Program-made: the position numbers and the translations under genes
Notes under the pieces: generated by a model
Seen by the model: only the letters and a program-made list of their open reading frames with translations
What the model was told of the DNA's origin: nothing
The model's database searches: none
Part shown: positions 13,607 to 24,480 of the stretch, one piece after another
Layout of the letters: the number at the start of each line of letters is the position of its first letter
Numbering within the stretch: the first letter of the stretch is position 1
NCBI GenBank assembly: GCA_034401795.1
Contig: CM067367.1
Coordinates: 37,230,668 to 37,294,667, forward strand
From: Chaetoderma sp. LZ-2023a
Lineage: Eukaryota; Mollusca; Caudofoveata; Chaetodermatida; Chaetodermatidae
Direction of reading: 5' to 3'
DNA length: 64,000 nt

Positions 13607-13836
13607 GATTTGTGAAGAAAATTTAAATTTACCCCTGTAATGGCTGGTGCGCCGGTCATTCCAGTGGTAAGACTTTAAAAAATAGTCTTCACTTGTCCAG
13701 AAAATGCAAAGGCTGGTTTAGGTCAGCTGGACCAGGAAAGGCCCAAGACAGTTTGTACAGAATATTCATGCTAATGTTGGCCACAATGATGTCTAGTGCA
13801 AATAGGTTATCAGATATTAGCAACTCTGAACAAGGA

Positions 13837-14229
13837 ATGGACCTTTCCAATTTTAGCTATGCCCCGCCCATCTCTAGGTAAGCTTCACCCACACCTCGAT
13901 CGTGTTGGGATCAATCGATCCCCGAATGCCCTGACTATCAATTTTCAGAAAACTATACACGCTAGCTGATAAATATTTCTGAGACTAATTTGACTGGACA
14001 CTGTTGCTGCCTATGACAGCAACAGCGCCAAGTCAAATTAGTTTTAAAATATTAAACAGAATGTTTATTAAATGGTAAAGACATACAATTAATACAATGT
14101 GTCAGACTATTAAGCGTTAAAGACGGACTATATAGAATCACTCATGATGTCATGATTATGACGTAATCCTACACGTCACGTAGTCCATCATGACATCATA
14201 TGGTGGACGGATAAACTTAGAAAGGTCCA
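13837..14229. mobile_element. CRE-rich MITE, family C, next to DDX1 exon l
   Basis: Runs from atggacctttccaattttagc to aaaggtccac and stops about 20 bp short of the exon l donor. The CRE-like sites are decayed to tgacatcatatgg. Confidence 0.8.
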
Positions 14230-14249
14230 CGAGAAACAGTTGTTCCTAC

Positions 14250-14361
14250 CTGCGTGCTCACTGCCTGGGTGCAGCTTATCTTTAAGATGCACACCATCTG
14301 TCTGTAGATGGGTCTTGGCGTTTATCCAGCGTGTGTCCTTACTAGGATCTACTGAACATAC
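14250..14361 (-). CDS. DDX1: DDX1 exon l (last exon seen; linker to RecA lobe 2)
   Basis: 112 nt, acceptor CATTCCCAG, donor GTAGGA after AG, phase 0 in, phase 1 out. It reads VCSVDPSKDTRWINAKTHLQ then TDGVHLKDKLHPGSEHA. It aligns with family VVPVNPKTDRLW...SHIRTDDVHAKDNTRPGAN, less conserved than exon j, as is usual for this linker. The remaining exons (IFCRTK, HRIGRVGR and the C-terminus) were not found below 14250 and probably lie beyond the left edge. A CRE-rich MITE ends only about 20 bp past the donor. Confidence 0.9.
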
Positions 14362-14700
14362 CTGGGAATGTAAACCAAATACGTATTATATATAGGAGGT
14401 TCCTAGTTTCACCCGCTCGTCCGTTTTCACAAACATGGCTTTTGATCTTTCAACCGTAAAATCATGAGACTCGTTCGAGACGCAAAAGGGAAAAGTCTTA
14501 AACATGCAAAAGTGAACATCCCTCCAATTAACTTTTGAGTTTTCAAGCTGGACACATGCACACATAGACCGAGGCTAATTGAGGGATCCATTTCTAGCTA
14601 TAGCCCGCCCATTTCCGGCTAAACTCTGCCTTTTTCCTACATGCGGGAATCAATTTGAAACTTTGAAACATGAATTCACAGCATCTAAATTTCCATGTAT

Positions 14701-14714
14701 GATGATGATGATGG

Positions 14715-14769
<55 letters not shown>

Positions 14770-14779
14770 GGTGATGATA
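14701..14779. repeat. (GAT)n microsatellite
   Basis: About 26 units with GGT interruptions, in the DDX1 intron between exons k and l. Open frames through it encode only poly-Asp, poly-His or poly-Ser and are not genes. Confidence 0.95.
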
Positions 14780-15045
14780 TACTGTTTTGTGGCTGCAGTA
14801 GTTTAAGAACATCCTGCAGCTGCAATAAGTCCTTCTTCTTTGCCCCACTGTTTCGCGTCCTCAGCAAGAGTACACTGGTACTGTCTGGTCCCTCGATTCT
14901 CTCCTTCTGGAAACCCACCCTATCCGCGGCTGTGCCATTTCCGGTTCTACTGATTCAGAGGTGCTTTTGTTCGGTCCGGTCATGTTCGGGTCATCCACCT
15001 CGCCACCAGAGACCATTCAACCCATCCATTGCTGGTAAGTGTTTT
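14780..15045. other. Unexplained GC-richer island
   Basis: About 250 bp richer in GC than its surroundings, ending at a plus-strand GTAAGT. Reading both strands I find no frame continuous with DDX1 and no match to other repeats in the window. Confidence 0.4.
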
Positions 15046-15184
15046 AACCATATTATCTTTGAGCCAAAAGCAGTACAACACCAACAGTTTTCAGACACAT
15101 TATTCCCAACATGGAGAGCTGCAATTTTTCTACTGGCTCCGAGAAATTGAATTTCTGACATCCAGGCACAAGTATTAAAAGCAG

Positions 15185-15237
15185 GTGTGTGTGTGTGTGT
15201 GCGTGCGTGCGTGCGTGTGCATGCGTGTGCGCGTGTA
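15185..15237. repeat. (GT)n / (GTGC)n tract
   Basis: Reads as (CA)n in DDX1 pre-mRNA, starting 27 nt after the exon k donor. Confidence 0.95.
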
Positions 15238-15263
15238 GTTTAATACATTGACACCATACTGAC

Positions 15264-15338
15264 CACATGGTGTACTGTCTCTGGGACACTGTCCTGGCCC
15301 TTCAAATCAATCCAGGTTGGAAAGTACATCAGCCTCTC
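15264..15338 (-). CDS. DDX1: DDX1 exon k (after motif III)
   Basis: 75 nt, 25 codons, acceptor AAATTTCAG, phase 0 both sides. It reads [20 protein letters not shown] then TVHHV, matching family [25 protein letters not shown]. The donor chosen is GTCAGT: only this choice leaves exon l in the correct frame; the nearby GTATGG four bases downstream would give a stop in exon l. A (CA)n tract in the transcript sense starts about 27 nt after the donor. Confidence 0.95.
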
Positions 15339-15457
15339 CTGAAATTTAGCATATACATAGAGGATCTCAGATGAGTTACCATTTCATATCAAATTTATCA
15401 CCTGTTTAATAAGACCACAATTGTCAAGAAAATCAGTCATTGCCTACTAAATGTCAA

Positions 15458-15752
15458 TGGAGGAATCCAGTTTTACCTATTCCCCGCCCATCTCTAGCTA
15501 AGCTCTACCCACGCTTCGCCCATGTTGTGATCGATCGATCTCTGCACTCTCTGAATCTCAATTAATTTCAAAATATTCAACAACATGCTTATTAAATACA
15601 ATTCATACAACAACGCTTAGTCTGTCATCAATTAAGCATTCGTGACAAACTTATTTACGCCATTCAGGACGTAATTAATTATGACCTCAGCCTACATGTC
15701 ACGTAGGTGATTCTGATGTCACATGATTGATAGATAAACTGGAATTCTCCAT
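15458..15752. mobile_element. Family C MITE, internal palindrome half lost
   Basis: Between DDX1 exons j and k. Left end ccagttttacctattccccgccc preserved; the palindrome keeps only its right half (aatttcaaaatattcaac). Confidence 0.7.
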
Positions 15753-16242
15753 TTGCAGGCCAAGAGAATGGTGTATTTCAAATTTCATTCCGATGATCGA
15801 TTGTTAAGCCAGTCATTTCAGTGGTAAGATTAAAACAAGAACGTGAACGCCTGATATGTCTCACTAATCTGGAAGGCTTTTAGTATTATAGTATACTAAT
15901 CTACTAAATCTAGTGGATGCATTTTGAGTAATTAGCCTTGGACACCAAATCATTTTAACCCTCTGGGGTGACATGAGAAATTCAAACACCCCCCCCCCCC
16001 CCTCCCTTTTTTTTTTTCCAGGGAAGTGTGATGCATGGTGAGTAAATTTGTAATAATATTCACAGCAAAACTGTTCTATATTATACAAAGTATCTTTTTA
16101 TGAAGAATAAAATGTTTTCATTAATTTTTCTTGTTAAAAAACTATAGTCTTTATATAAACTGTGCTTTTATAAACAGATAGTTCGTAAATAAAGCATGTT
16201 TTAATTCCACGAAAGCTCAATATTAAATCACTGTTAACTTAC

Positions 16243-16383
16243 CGCCATCTTTTTCACATCAAATGAATGTAGAGTGGCTGAACACACGATCATCTGAAGA
16301 CGTTTACCATCATTCGTCACCTTAGGAATCTGCTGATGAAGGCGGTTAATCATCTCACCATAGCCCTGGGATAACAATCCATC
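16243..16383 (-). CDS. DDX1: DDX1 exon j: motif III (SAT)
   Basis: 141 nt, 47 codons, the longest exon; acceptor ATACTTCAG, donor GTAAGT, phase 0 both sides. It begins [20 protein letters not shown] and contains [14 protein letters not shown], matching family [20 protein letters not shown] and [14 protein letters not shown] almost residue for residue. SAT is helicase motif III, which couples ATP hydrolysis to unwinding. The first Asp supplies the last residue of motif II. Confidence 0.97.
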
Positions 16384-17084
16384 CTGAAGTATTGGAGAAA
16401 CAGAAATGAAGGGGTTTTTTACACAAAAATATGTATATCCTCCAACTCCACAGCTGGCAAGCCTCAATTAAAGCAGGGTTGCGCAATACTGCTCTAGACA
16501 ATATCACGATATATGAGGTTTAAGTTTATTTTGTCAAAATTTAACTATCTCTGGGTGCTGAATTTCTTCAGACTATATTTTCCACGATGTTTAACTCTGG
16601 ATATACCGAATATTTTGAAAACAATTTGACTGACAGTTGTTGGTGGCTAAGGTATTAAGGTGTGAATTTCATTCTGTTTTAGAATACATTTTAGAATGCG
16701 AGACCAATAACTTTCTGCTTCAGTAGGTGGTGGTAAAGAAATCCTCAAATCTTATTCCATATCGGTTTCTTGCAGCATGGGAGGAGCTAGGTGCTGTTTG
16801 CTGAAGAAAATGCCTTTTTTTTTTTTAACCCTTGCAACAATTTAAAGGATGCTACTAAAACAAAAGGTTTCAAAAGACATTGGATGTAATAATCAGCATT
16901 AATTTTACCATTCCAATCAATCAATTTAAAACTTGTCCTTAAAATAATAAATAACTTATTCCTGCCCACACCATGAAACCTGGCCTATCCTCAACCTCCA
17001 ACCTTCAATCCAAGCCATATCAATGGTCACGCACAGGCACTGAGAAAATGTATGGCAAGTGAGACAACAGAAGACGGCATTCTT

Positions 17085-17370
17085 TAGCTGTTCCCCGCCC
17101 ACTTCTAACTTTGCCCTGGCCATTTCTAGCTGTGCCTCTCCCATTTCGAGCGGCACCCCGCACATTTCTAGCCAAGCTCTGCCAACTTTCAAGGTAATTA
17201 TACAAGCAAGCTGTTACTTTCAAGGTAATTATACAAGCAAGCTGTTGAATACTTTGAAACTAATTTGACTGAGTGCTGTTGCTAATTATGGCAGCAACAG
17301 CGCCCAATCAAATACGCAATTGAGTATGACATCATATGCTTTCAAGACTGACAGATCGGATCGATCCATT
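17085..17370. mobile_element. Family C MITE, rearranged
   Basis: Repeated phrases gcccacttctaactttg, gccatttctagctgtg and gcacatttctagccaagc suggest local duplication of the left end; the line ttcaaggtaattatacaagc is repeated at 17190 and 17219. Confidence 0.65.
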
Positions 17371-18204
17371 ATTTAAGCCTTGGATAAACTAAACTGAGTA
17401 GCATTTTAAGCAAAAGTTTCCGGACGCGGATGCCAGAGACAGACAAGACGGATGGAAAGACAGACGGACGACAGACGGTCGCCATTCCATAAGCTCACGT
17501 GGCCATTTTGACCAGATGAGCTAAAAATTATGCGAGATAGCTACAATGCGTGGATGAATCTGTGAAAATCTTCTGGTTAAAAAATTAGCGTGAAATTTTT
17601 ATCATTTTGACAACCTCAATTTGCTACATTGTATGTGCCATTTTGTTAATGAGGAGTCACACACATGTAGGAAATAATGACCAAAGACTATTAGACTCAA
17701 TAACAACATTTATCCTCTTAACCCTCAAATATGTTTAAGAAAATTTCAAGTCTATCATACAAAATATTCATTTGCAGACGGTTTCGGTCATTTAGCCAGT
17801 CATTTCTGTGATAAATTTTCAAAGATAGTCTTCTCTTCGTCTCAAATGACCATTTCTCAAAACTACAGCACAATCCGTTATTCACCAACATGAGGGTTAA
17901 AAGCGCAATGCACTATAGTTGTGATACACACAGCTTTGTCAGAAATGTAACAAAATCTGACCAACTGACCAACTTTTACAATTTGCGAGTTGCAACTAAT
18001 CAGTGCATATAAATATAAAGCTGGTAGCTTTCTTCGAAATAATATCCCTCCACATTTCCCATGAATGTTTACCCTACTTTTAATATTACCAGCTAGACAC
18101 ATTAAGGTCAGTAGAACACTACTTGATTAAAACAATATTTTAAACTTTATTTTCCAGTTAGAAAAATACACAGACAGACAGACAAATAGACAACCAGCCA
18201 TGCA

Positions 18205-18205
<1 letters not shown>

Positions 18206-18258
<53 letters not shown>
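18206..18258. repeat. (CA)n microsatellite
   Basis: About 26 pure units, following a gacagacagacaaatagac tract, in the intron between exons i and j. Confidence 0.95.
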
Positions 18259-18263
<5 letters not shown>

Positions 18264-19287
18264 ACATTTCGCAATATTCAAACGAATAAGGATGTAGATT
18301 GCGTCATTGTAAAGCAAAAATGATTTTTGCAAAGTTTCATCATTAATGTTCCATGTAAAGGTCTCAATGATGAATAAATAATATTATTAGTCTGAAAAAG
18401 TAATCAAGGAAAACACATGTGGTCTGTCTACTGTCACGATAGCATAATATGCGATCCTTAGAACTCTCTTTACATTAAGCAAACGCGATAGAAAACAAAA
18501 TATAATCATTGTAGCAAAAAAGTAATTATTCCTAGACATGGATAAGAGTTTTAACCATGTCAGCACTACAGGAGCAGACAGAAGAAATTCTTTATGACAC
18601 CGGAATCATTCTGTTGATATCTTCTAGTCATATTAAGTTTTAGAATATTTTCAGCTTTCCTGCATGGATCGAAGACTAAATTCTTTAAAAAATAGGCTAC
18701 ACATGAGTTGTGAATAGTCCTTTTCCAAGGCCATTACAGAGGCTTTTTTCAGCCGACCATGAGTTAACGAGACATTCGCTGGTAGATATATATTTTGGAA
18801 ATTATGTTTTATTTTGGTAGCATAATGGTCTCGATGTAATTGTTATTGCATACTGTTTTCCATAGAGCTATTCCAGACAGGTCACCTGTATATTTGTTAT
18901 TATTTGCTATTTTTATGTAAATATTTGTGCGGAATTATTTCAAATATGAAACATTCCTGTCTGTAAGAACATAAAACAGTCTTAAATACGTCTAGACAGT
19001 TTGAGACTATCAGACATAATACTGGTGCCACAGGTTCTACAAGCCCCATTGCTCGCAAAACCTCAAACGCCCAGCCTACAGGGTGCAAAGTGCAAAAAAT
19101 TATAGGGACACTTCAAAGAAATCGGCTTCTGACATGACTATGAAATCTCACTTATAACGCGTAAACTCCGAGTCAACAAATCATGACAATAATCGTAAGC
19201 GGTGTTCTCTGTGAACTGATCAGCCATTACATCTTTAATCAATCATAGATATGATAAATTTGCTATAACTGTGTAAAATTTGTCTAC

Positions 19288-19508
19288 ATTTTGTCGGGAA
19301 AATTTAATTATTTGCTTGTTAATGTCCATTTGCCGGCCAAGAAGATATTTTAAAAAACTTACTACTGAAATGGCTGGCTCGATTATCGCGCCAGTCATTC
19401 CCTCACTTGTTAAATTAAAAAAAAATAGTCTTCTCTTGGCATGCAAATGGACATTGGTGAAGACCACTACACAGGCTGCTTTTGGATGGCTTCGGCATGA
19501 AAGGGTTA
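19288..19508. mobile_element. Foldback MITE, family A
   Basis: Lies in the DDX1 intron between exons i and j; the centre is ctcgattatcgcgccag with a mismatch pair. Confidence 0.72.
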
Positions 19509-19595
19509 AATATACGTGCTTGGGTATTTGATTTCTTGATATCCTGGCGAGACTGATAAGAAATGTCAAGAGAATCCTGTCTTGTACATCAATTA

Positions 19596-19596
<1 letters not shown>

Positions 19597-19640
<44 letters not shown>

Positions 19641-19663
19641 CACACACACACACACACACACAC
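19597..19663. repeat. (CA)n tract, (UG)n in the DDX1 transcript
   Basis: Interrupted by ctcacactca. In the sense of the gene it is (TG)n about 50 nt after the exon i donor. Confidence 0.95.
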
Positions 19664-19715
19664 TCTCACTCAGAAGCTGGAATATGATAACATTAATATT
19701 TTTTATCATACTCAC

Positions 19716-19814
19716 ACATTCGTCCAAGATGAAAAATCGCACTTGATGTAGCGCAAGCTGACCAGTAGATATTAGATCCTCAAGACGACCAGGTGTGCCT
19801 ACGACAATATCAAT
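19716..19814 (-). CDS. DDX1: DDX1 exon i: TPGRL motif and DEC of motif II
   Basis: 99 nt, 33 codons, phase 0 both sides; acceptor GTTTTGCAG, donor GTGAGT. It starts [18 protein letters not shown] and ends VRFFILDEC. Family sequence here is [18 protein letters not shown]...VRFLVLDEA. With the next exon starting at Asp, motif II reads D-E-C-D instead of D-E-A-D. The alternative GT two bases upstream would put TGA in frame, so the Cys reading is favoured. A (TG)n tract in the transcript sense begins about 50 nt after the donor. Confidence 0.95.
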
Positions 19815-20368
19815 CTGCAAAACGAATGTTATCGTGTTTTTTTGGTAAAGGGATTCCATATCAATCACCTGTAGATGCAGCCCTTTATAAATATGACAAT
19901 AATATTGCATAGTCTGTTTGACTGTGTATCTGTGTGGCTGCCCACAGCTGTATGTCAAAAGCTACTGATCTGATTTGGCCCAAATTAATATACACGGAAG
20001 GATCCATATCTACTCGCACCTAGATTTTCCAGACTTTGGTGATGATACAAATTTATAAGACTCGGATCTGGATCGGGTAAAATTCTGGATCTACTGATAT
20101 CTCAGAAACTACCAATCCGACTTGGTTTAACTTTTAACAGTAGAAATGTTTTTATTCTATAAAGGATTCCCTGACTTGATCTTGATCCGAAAAAAAGACA
20201 ACTGAAATATAAACACGAAGCCCGAGAGCCTGTGACGCTCATCTGAACGATTAACAAATCAGATTTCTGTATATAAGATCAGAATCCTAGCAAGCTAGTG
20301 TCGCTCCACCCAAGTTTGGTTGAAATGGACGAATCCGATCTGTCAGTCAAGTATATGACATCATAATC

Positions 20369-20760
20369 AATGGACCTTTCCATTTTTAGCTATGCCCCGC
20401 CCATCACTAGCTAAGCTCCACCCACAACTCGCCGTGTTGGGATTGATCGATCCCCAAATGCCCTAGCTATCAATTTCCTGAAAACTATACAGGGAAGCTG
20501 TTGAATATTTTGTAACTAATTTGACTGGGTGCTGTTGCTGCCTATGGCATCAACAGCACCCAGTCAAATTAGTTTCAAAATATTCAACAGAATATTTATT
20601 AAATAGTAAAAGCAAACAATTTGTACAACAACTCATAGACCTTCTTCAAATATGCATTCGTGACGTACTTATCGACGTCATTCATTATGATGTCATTCTA
20701 CACATCAAACAGTTCATTATGACGTCATATGATGGCAGACATGGATGGATGGACGGATGG
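20369..20760. mobile_element. CRE-rich MITE, family C
   Basis: Starts atggacctttccatttttagc; contains a palindrome at 20500-20592 (ctaatttgactgggtgctg and its inverse) and then tgacgtcatatgatgg. The full cAMP-response element TGACGTCA is at about 20719-20726. Lies between DDX1 exons h and i. Confidence 0.82.
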
Positions 20761-21014
20761 GGACAGACTGCATGAACTGTAACACTCACACCAGCCTCTG
20801 GCGGTATGAGTAATGAATACAAAAGTGTAGCAACATACATGGGCAGCTAGCACGGAAGGGACACTTAGTGTCTGACTTAATGTGATGTCAGTGTCAGCTC
20901 TACAAGAAGTTTCACAGATCATGTTACAGTACAGCTTACTTAATAGACCCATTTCCACCAGTTTTCCTTTTTGCGACACCATCTCATTATATTATTCTAC
21001 AACGAAAAACTTAC

Positions 21015-21075
21015 CCCTGACATAAGGGCATCCACCTGTTCCTTAGCACTCGTTCCGCCCATGATCAAACATTGT
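21015..21075 (-). CDS. DDX1: DDX1 exon h (GG region of RecA lobe 1)
   Basis: 61 nt, acceptor TTCTCCAG, donor GTAAGT, phase 2 in, phase 0 out. It reads QCLIMGGTSAKEQVDALMSG, matching family LLIIGGVAARDQLSVLENG; the GG pair is the conserved glycine motif between Ia and Ib. It follows the longest intron in the window (16.5 kb), which holds the DDE transposon and the second gag-like remnant. Confidence 0.94.
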
Positions 21076-21936
21076 CTGGAGAAAGAAAGTAAACTATAGT
21101 ACTTCATTCATATTCAAAATTGTTTATAACCATCTTTCAGTTTTGCTTGCTAAACTTGTGTATAACCCTTCAGTAGAACTTGAAATCTCTTTCTGAAACA
21201 GACCAAAATTGTGTTAAATGGGTCATGATGACCATGACCCATTGATATCAAAATCAAAAGACGTTGACAAAGCCATGGGAATGCACGCTAAAGTAAGTTT
21301 CTTTAAAATCACTTCAGTAGAACTTTAATTATTATCTAGACACAAAACACAATGACCTTAATTGGATAAAGTTGTGTCACTATGACTTTCTACTTTTCGA
21401 CCTCAATATTAATGGGCATCTCTGTACTGCAATACGCAAATGTCCACCCAAGTTTGGCTAAGATCTCTCCATTAGACATGAAGATATAATGTAGTAGTCC
21501 AGACATGTATATATATCTGACAAAAGCAAATGCTATACACCCAAATATATTTATGTGGGTGGCATAAATATTCAACAAAGTATTTTATAAATTTGCCACT
21601 TCTATCATGCACTGGTCTTGCGGAATGTATATGCAGGCAGAGAATATTTTTGAAAATTTATCACTAATTCCTGACTCGATCATCGAGCCAGGCATTCCAG
21701 TCCAAATTTTCTTCTCTTTGCCCACAAATATAGATTCTTCAATTTAAGACAAAATGTGTCTATTCAGTTGCGACCTTGGAGAATTTGGTAGAAATGTCAA
21801 AAATACAGACCCACAGGCAGACAGACAGACAGATAGACAGACGCAAAACACATGGTCACAAAGATGAGCTGCCTTAAGGCACCACCATCTTTATTAACAC
21901 ACATTTGCTCAATATTATATCTTACGGGCTGTATCA

Positions 21937-22165
21937 TTACCCCTCTAATGTTCATACCAGTTAAAACCGGTCTTTGAAGTGGTTTTGAGAAATGTCCGTT
22001 TGCAAGCCAACAGATATTTAAAAAAATCTTGCCACTGGAATGACTGGCTCGATGACCGAGCCAGACATGCTAGTAGTAGATTTAAAAAAATACTTTTCTC
22101 TTGCTATGCAATTGCAAAGTGGAAATTTCAATTTTCTTGACAAATCTCCGCCATTGAAGGGTTAA
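21937..22165. mobile_element. Foldback MITE, family A
   Basis: Ends ttacccctctaatg and ccattgaagggttaa. A further degraded copy is at about 21595-21740, with core ctcgatcatcgag. Confidence 0.75.
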
Positions 22166-22292
22166 GTACTACTATTACTAGACAATTTTCTTGCTTCTAG
22201 CATAAACACTGACCTAAATATCTTGTCATTAAGTTATTAGCTAGGGATAAATCTCTTGATAAACAGTAAACAAGATTAGCAGACTCACTGTC

Positions 22293-22336
22293 TGTGTGTG
22301 TGTGTGTGTGTGCGTGCGTGCATGCGTGTGTGTGAG
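22293..22336. repeat. (GT)n tract
   Basis: Imperfect, with gcgtgcgtgcatgc interruption. Confidence 0.9.
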
Positions 22337-22659
22337 TGGGGTGTGGGTGGACAGATGACTAAGGTACAGAGTGTACAGTACTGTGGGCAGGTGGTATTAA
22401 GCGATAGTGAGATGCTGTAATGTGAAGATGTATTGATGCTGTAAAACAGTATAATAAGCAAAAAATGTAAAGAAAAATCATTTTATACAATATTCTTTGT
22501 GCGTGGGTTGAGATCACCTTCGGAAAGAAAAATCAATTGTCTGAATCGTAGACTTCAGAACAAAACATGATCATACATATATCTAGCCGCAATCTAGATA
22601 GAAAGCTAGTTATGAGTGCTTGGGATTAAAGCTAGCCCAAGGCTAGTAGAAATGCAACA

Positions 22660-23290
22660 GGAATAATTCACCTTTCCAGAGTATCCATCCATCATCAGAC
22701 CTCGTATGATGTCATAATCAGCTCAGCGCATGTATGATGACGTCATAATCATTACACCACAAAGGGTCCCATATAGACCGACACCAAATCTCAAATGGCC
22801 CGACACGGTGTATGAATTGTATATCTTTGTAATTCTTTGCTTTAATAAACATGCTGTTGAATATTTTGAAACTAATTTGACTGGGTGCTGTTGCTGCCTT
22901 AGGCATCAACAGCACCCAGTCAAATTAGTTTCAAAATATTCAACAGCTTACCTGTGTAGATTTTTTGGAAATTGAGCCAGGGTGTTCAGAGATTGATTGA
23001 TCCCAACACGAGTGAGGTACTCTCTGAATCTGAATTTCCAGAAAACTACACAGTTAAGCTGTTGAATATTTTGAAACTAATTTGACTGGGTGCTGTTGCT
23101 GCCTATGGCAGTTGTTGAGCCAGTTAAATCAGTTTCAAAATATCCAACAGCATATTTTATTAAATAGTAAAGCCATACAAGTCATACAACCTTCCAGACT
23201 ATTAAGTGTTTAATACGTACTAAATCGAGTCAATCATGTCGTAATTCATTATGATGTCAGCCTACATGCCACATCTTTGATTACGAGATC
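22660..23290. mobile_element. Two head-to-head family C MITEs
   Basis: A reverse copy (22660-22975, with tgatgacgtcataatc near 22740) meets a forward copy (22976-23290). Each has its own palindrome (22855-22948 and 23058-23155), and a third, decayed one follows at 23300-23530. Confidence 0.75.
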
Positions 23291-23604
23291 CGCTTCTAGT
23301 TATGTCACACACATTTCTAGATCTGCCCACTTAGAACATGTACATGTACATGTATTTAAATCAATTTTACCACTTTGAACCCTGAATTTCTAGTATCTAA
23401 ATTTCAAGGTATGCTAAAAGATAAGCTGTTGAATATTTTGAAACCCATTTAACTGCGCCGTTGTTGCATATGGCAGCACCAGCTCGCAGTCAAATTAGTT
23501 TTAAAAATATTCAACAAAATGTTTATTAAATTGTAGCTCATTCTAAGACATACAGCTCAGACATGTACCGTTGTCACTTTCACGACAGAGATACTTCATT
23601 TAAT

Positions 23605-23836
23605 TTAACCCTCTAGCTCTCATATCAGCAAAAAATGGCTTCTGCAGTCATCTTGAGAAATGTCCATTTGCGAACCAAAAAGGCTATTTTTGAAAATTTA
23701 CCACTGGAATGACTGGCTCAATAACCAAGTCAGTAATTCCAGTGTTAAATTTTCAAAAACAGGCTTCGCTTGGTCTGCAAATGAACATTTTCTATGAGAA
23801 AATTTAAATTTTCTTGAACAAATACGACGGTAAAAT
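23605..23836. mobile_element. Foldback MITE, family A, decayed
   Basis: Left end ttaaccctctagctc preserved, right end degraded to gacggtaaaattg; core actggctcaataaccaagtc. Confidence 0.72.
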
Positions 23837-24114
23837 TGTGACATAAGAAGCTAAGATTGATCTATTTTGATTACGATTATGTTGATATACGAGTGACATA
23901 TCTCATCCCTACATTGCCGAGTATGCACTCGAAGGCTAGCTGGGTTAACCTGTCACGAGCCTTCATGCTAGTGGATCATCAGTGTTGTGAATTTCCAGAC
24001 AAGATTACCATTGCATTATGTTCATTACATATTGTCATGCGAAATCACAATTTCCGTAACCGTCTGTCTGCTGTTATTTCTGCAGACAACATTTCCCATG
24101 GGGCTTAGGTCTAG

Positions 24115-24210
24115 ATCTGCGGAATATTTTTAGAACAATTTGACTGAAAGTTGTTAGTGGATAAGCCATCAACAACTTTCAGTCAAATTGTTTTAAAATA
24201 TTCAGCATGT
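24115..24210. repeat. Isolated palindrome core, C-like
   Basis: Arms acaatttgactgaaagttgt and its inverse are both changed from the family C consensus in the same way; a related, half-size remnant is near 16605-16660. Confidence 0.75.
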
Positions 24211-24480
24211 CCAGAGTTATTGTCGATTGGAATTATTGTCTGCTGCCTTACAGCAATCAGACAGCTAAATGTAGATGGAATTTAATCAAATTATTGCTAC
24301 AATTACCAGGAAACATAAATGTCTTTTATTGAGTTACATTAGAGGTATATCACAAAAAAAGCCCAAGAGCCCAAGCCCACACATAAACTGCAACAAATGG
24401 CCTGAGGGTCACGATGCTCAAATATCTGGACTAAACTAGCTTAGATGAAGCGCAATAAGGTGAATGTCTGCCTATACAAT

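Larger units (their letters stand above)
1..14249 (-). other. DDX1 intron after exon l (at least 14.2 kb)
   Basis: No exon of DDX1 or another gene could be supported here. It is dominated by foldback MITEs of families A, B and C, a hAT-like MITE, a family E fragment, a Helentron-like element (11274-11914) and an (AAT)n tract. Stretches without a recognised element are 240-1370, 1860-2740, 3170-4280, 5760-6750, 10880-11270 and 11920-12920. Within the last of these, 12360-12420 repeats the short phrase gagcaccaccaatat twice. Confidence 0.6.

Noticed and set aside
14594..14918. Open frames through the GAT tract giving poly-His, poly-Ser and poly-Asp proteins
   Set aside because: They are translations of a microsatellite, with no conserved sequence around it and no link to the DDX1 frame.
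14800..15045. Candidate extra exon ending at GTAAGT
   Set aside because: DDX1 exons k and l join perfectly without it, the splice signal is on the other strand, and no frame resembles a known protein.
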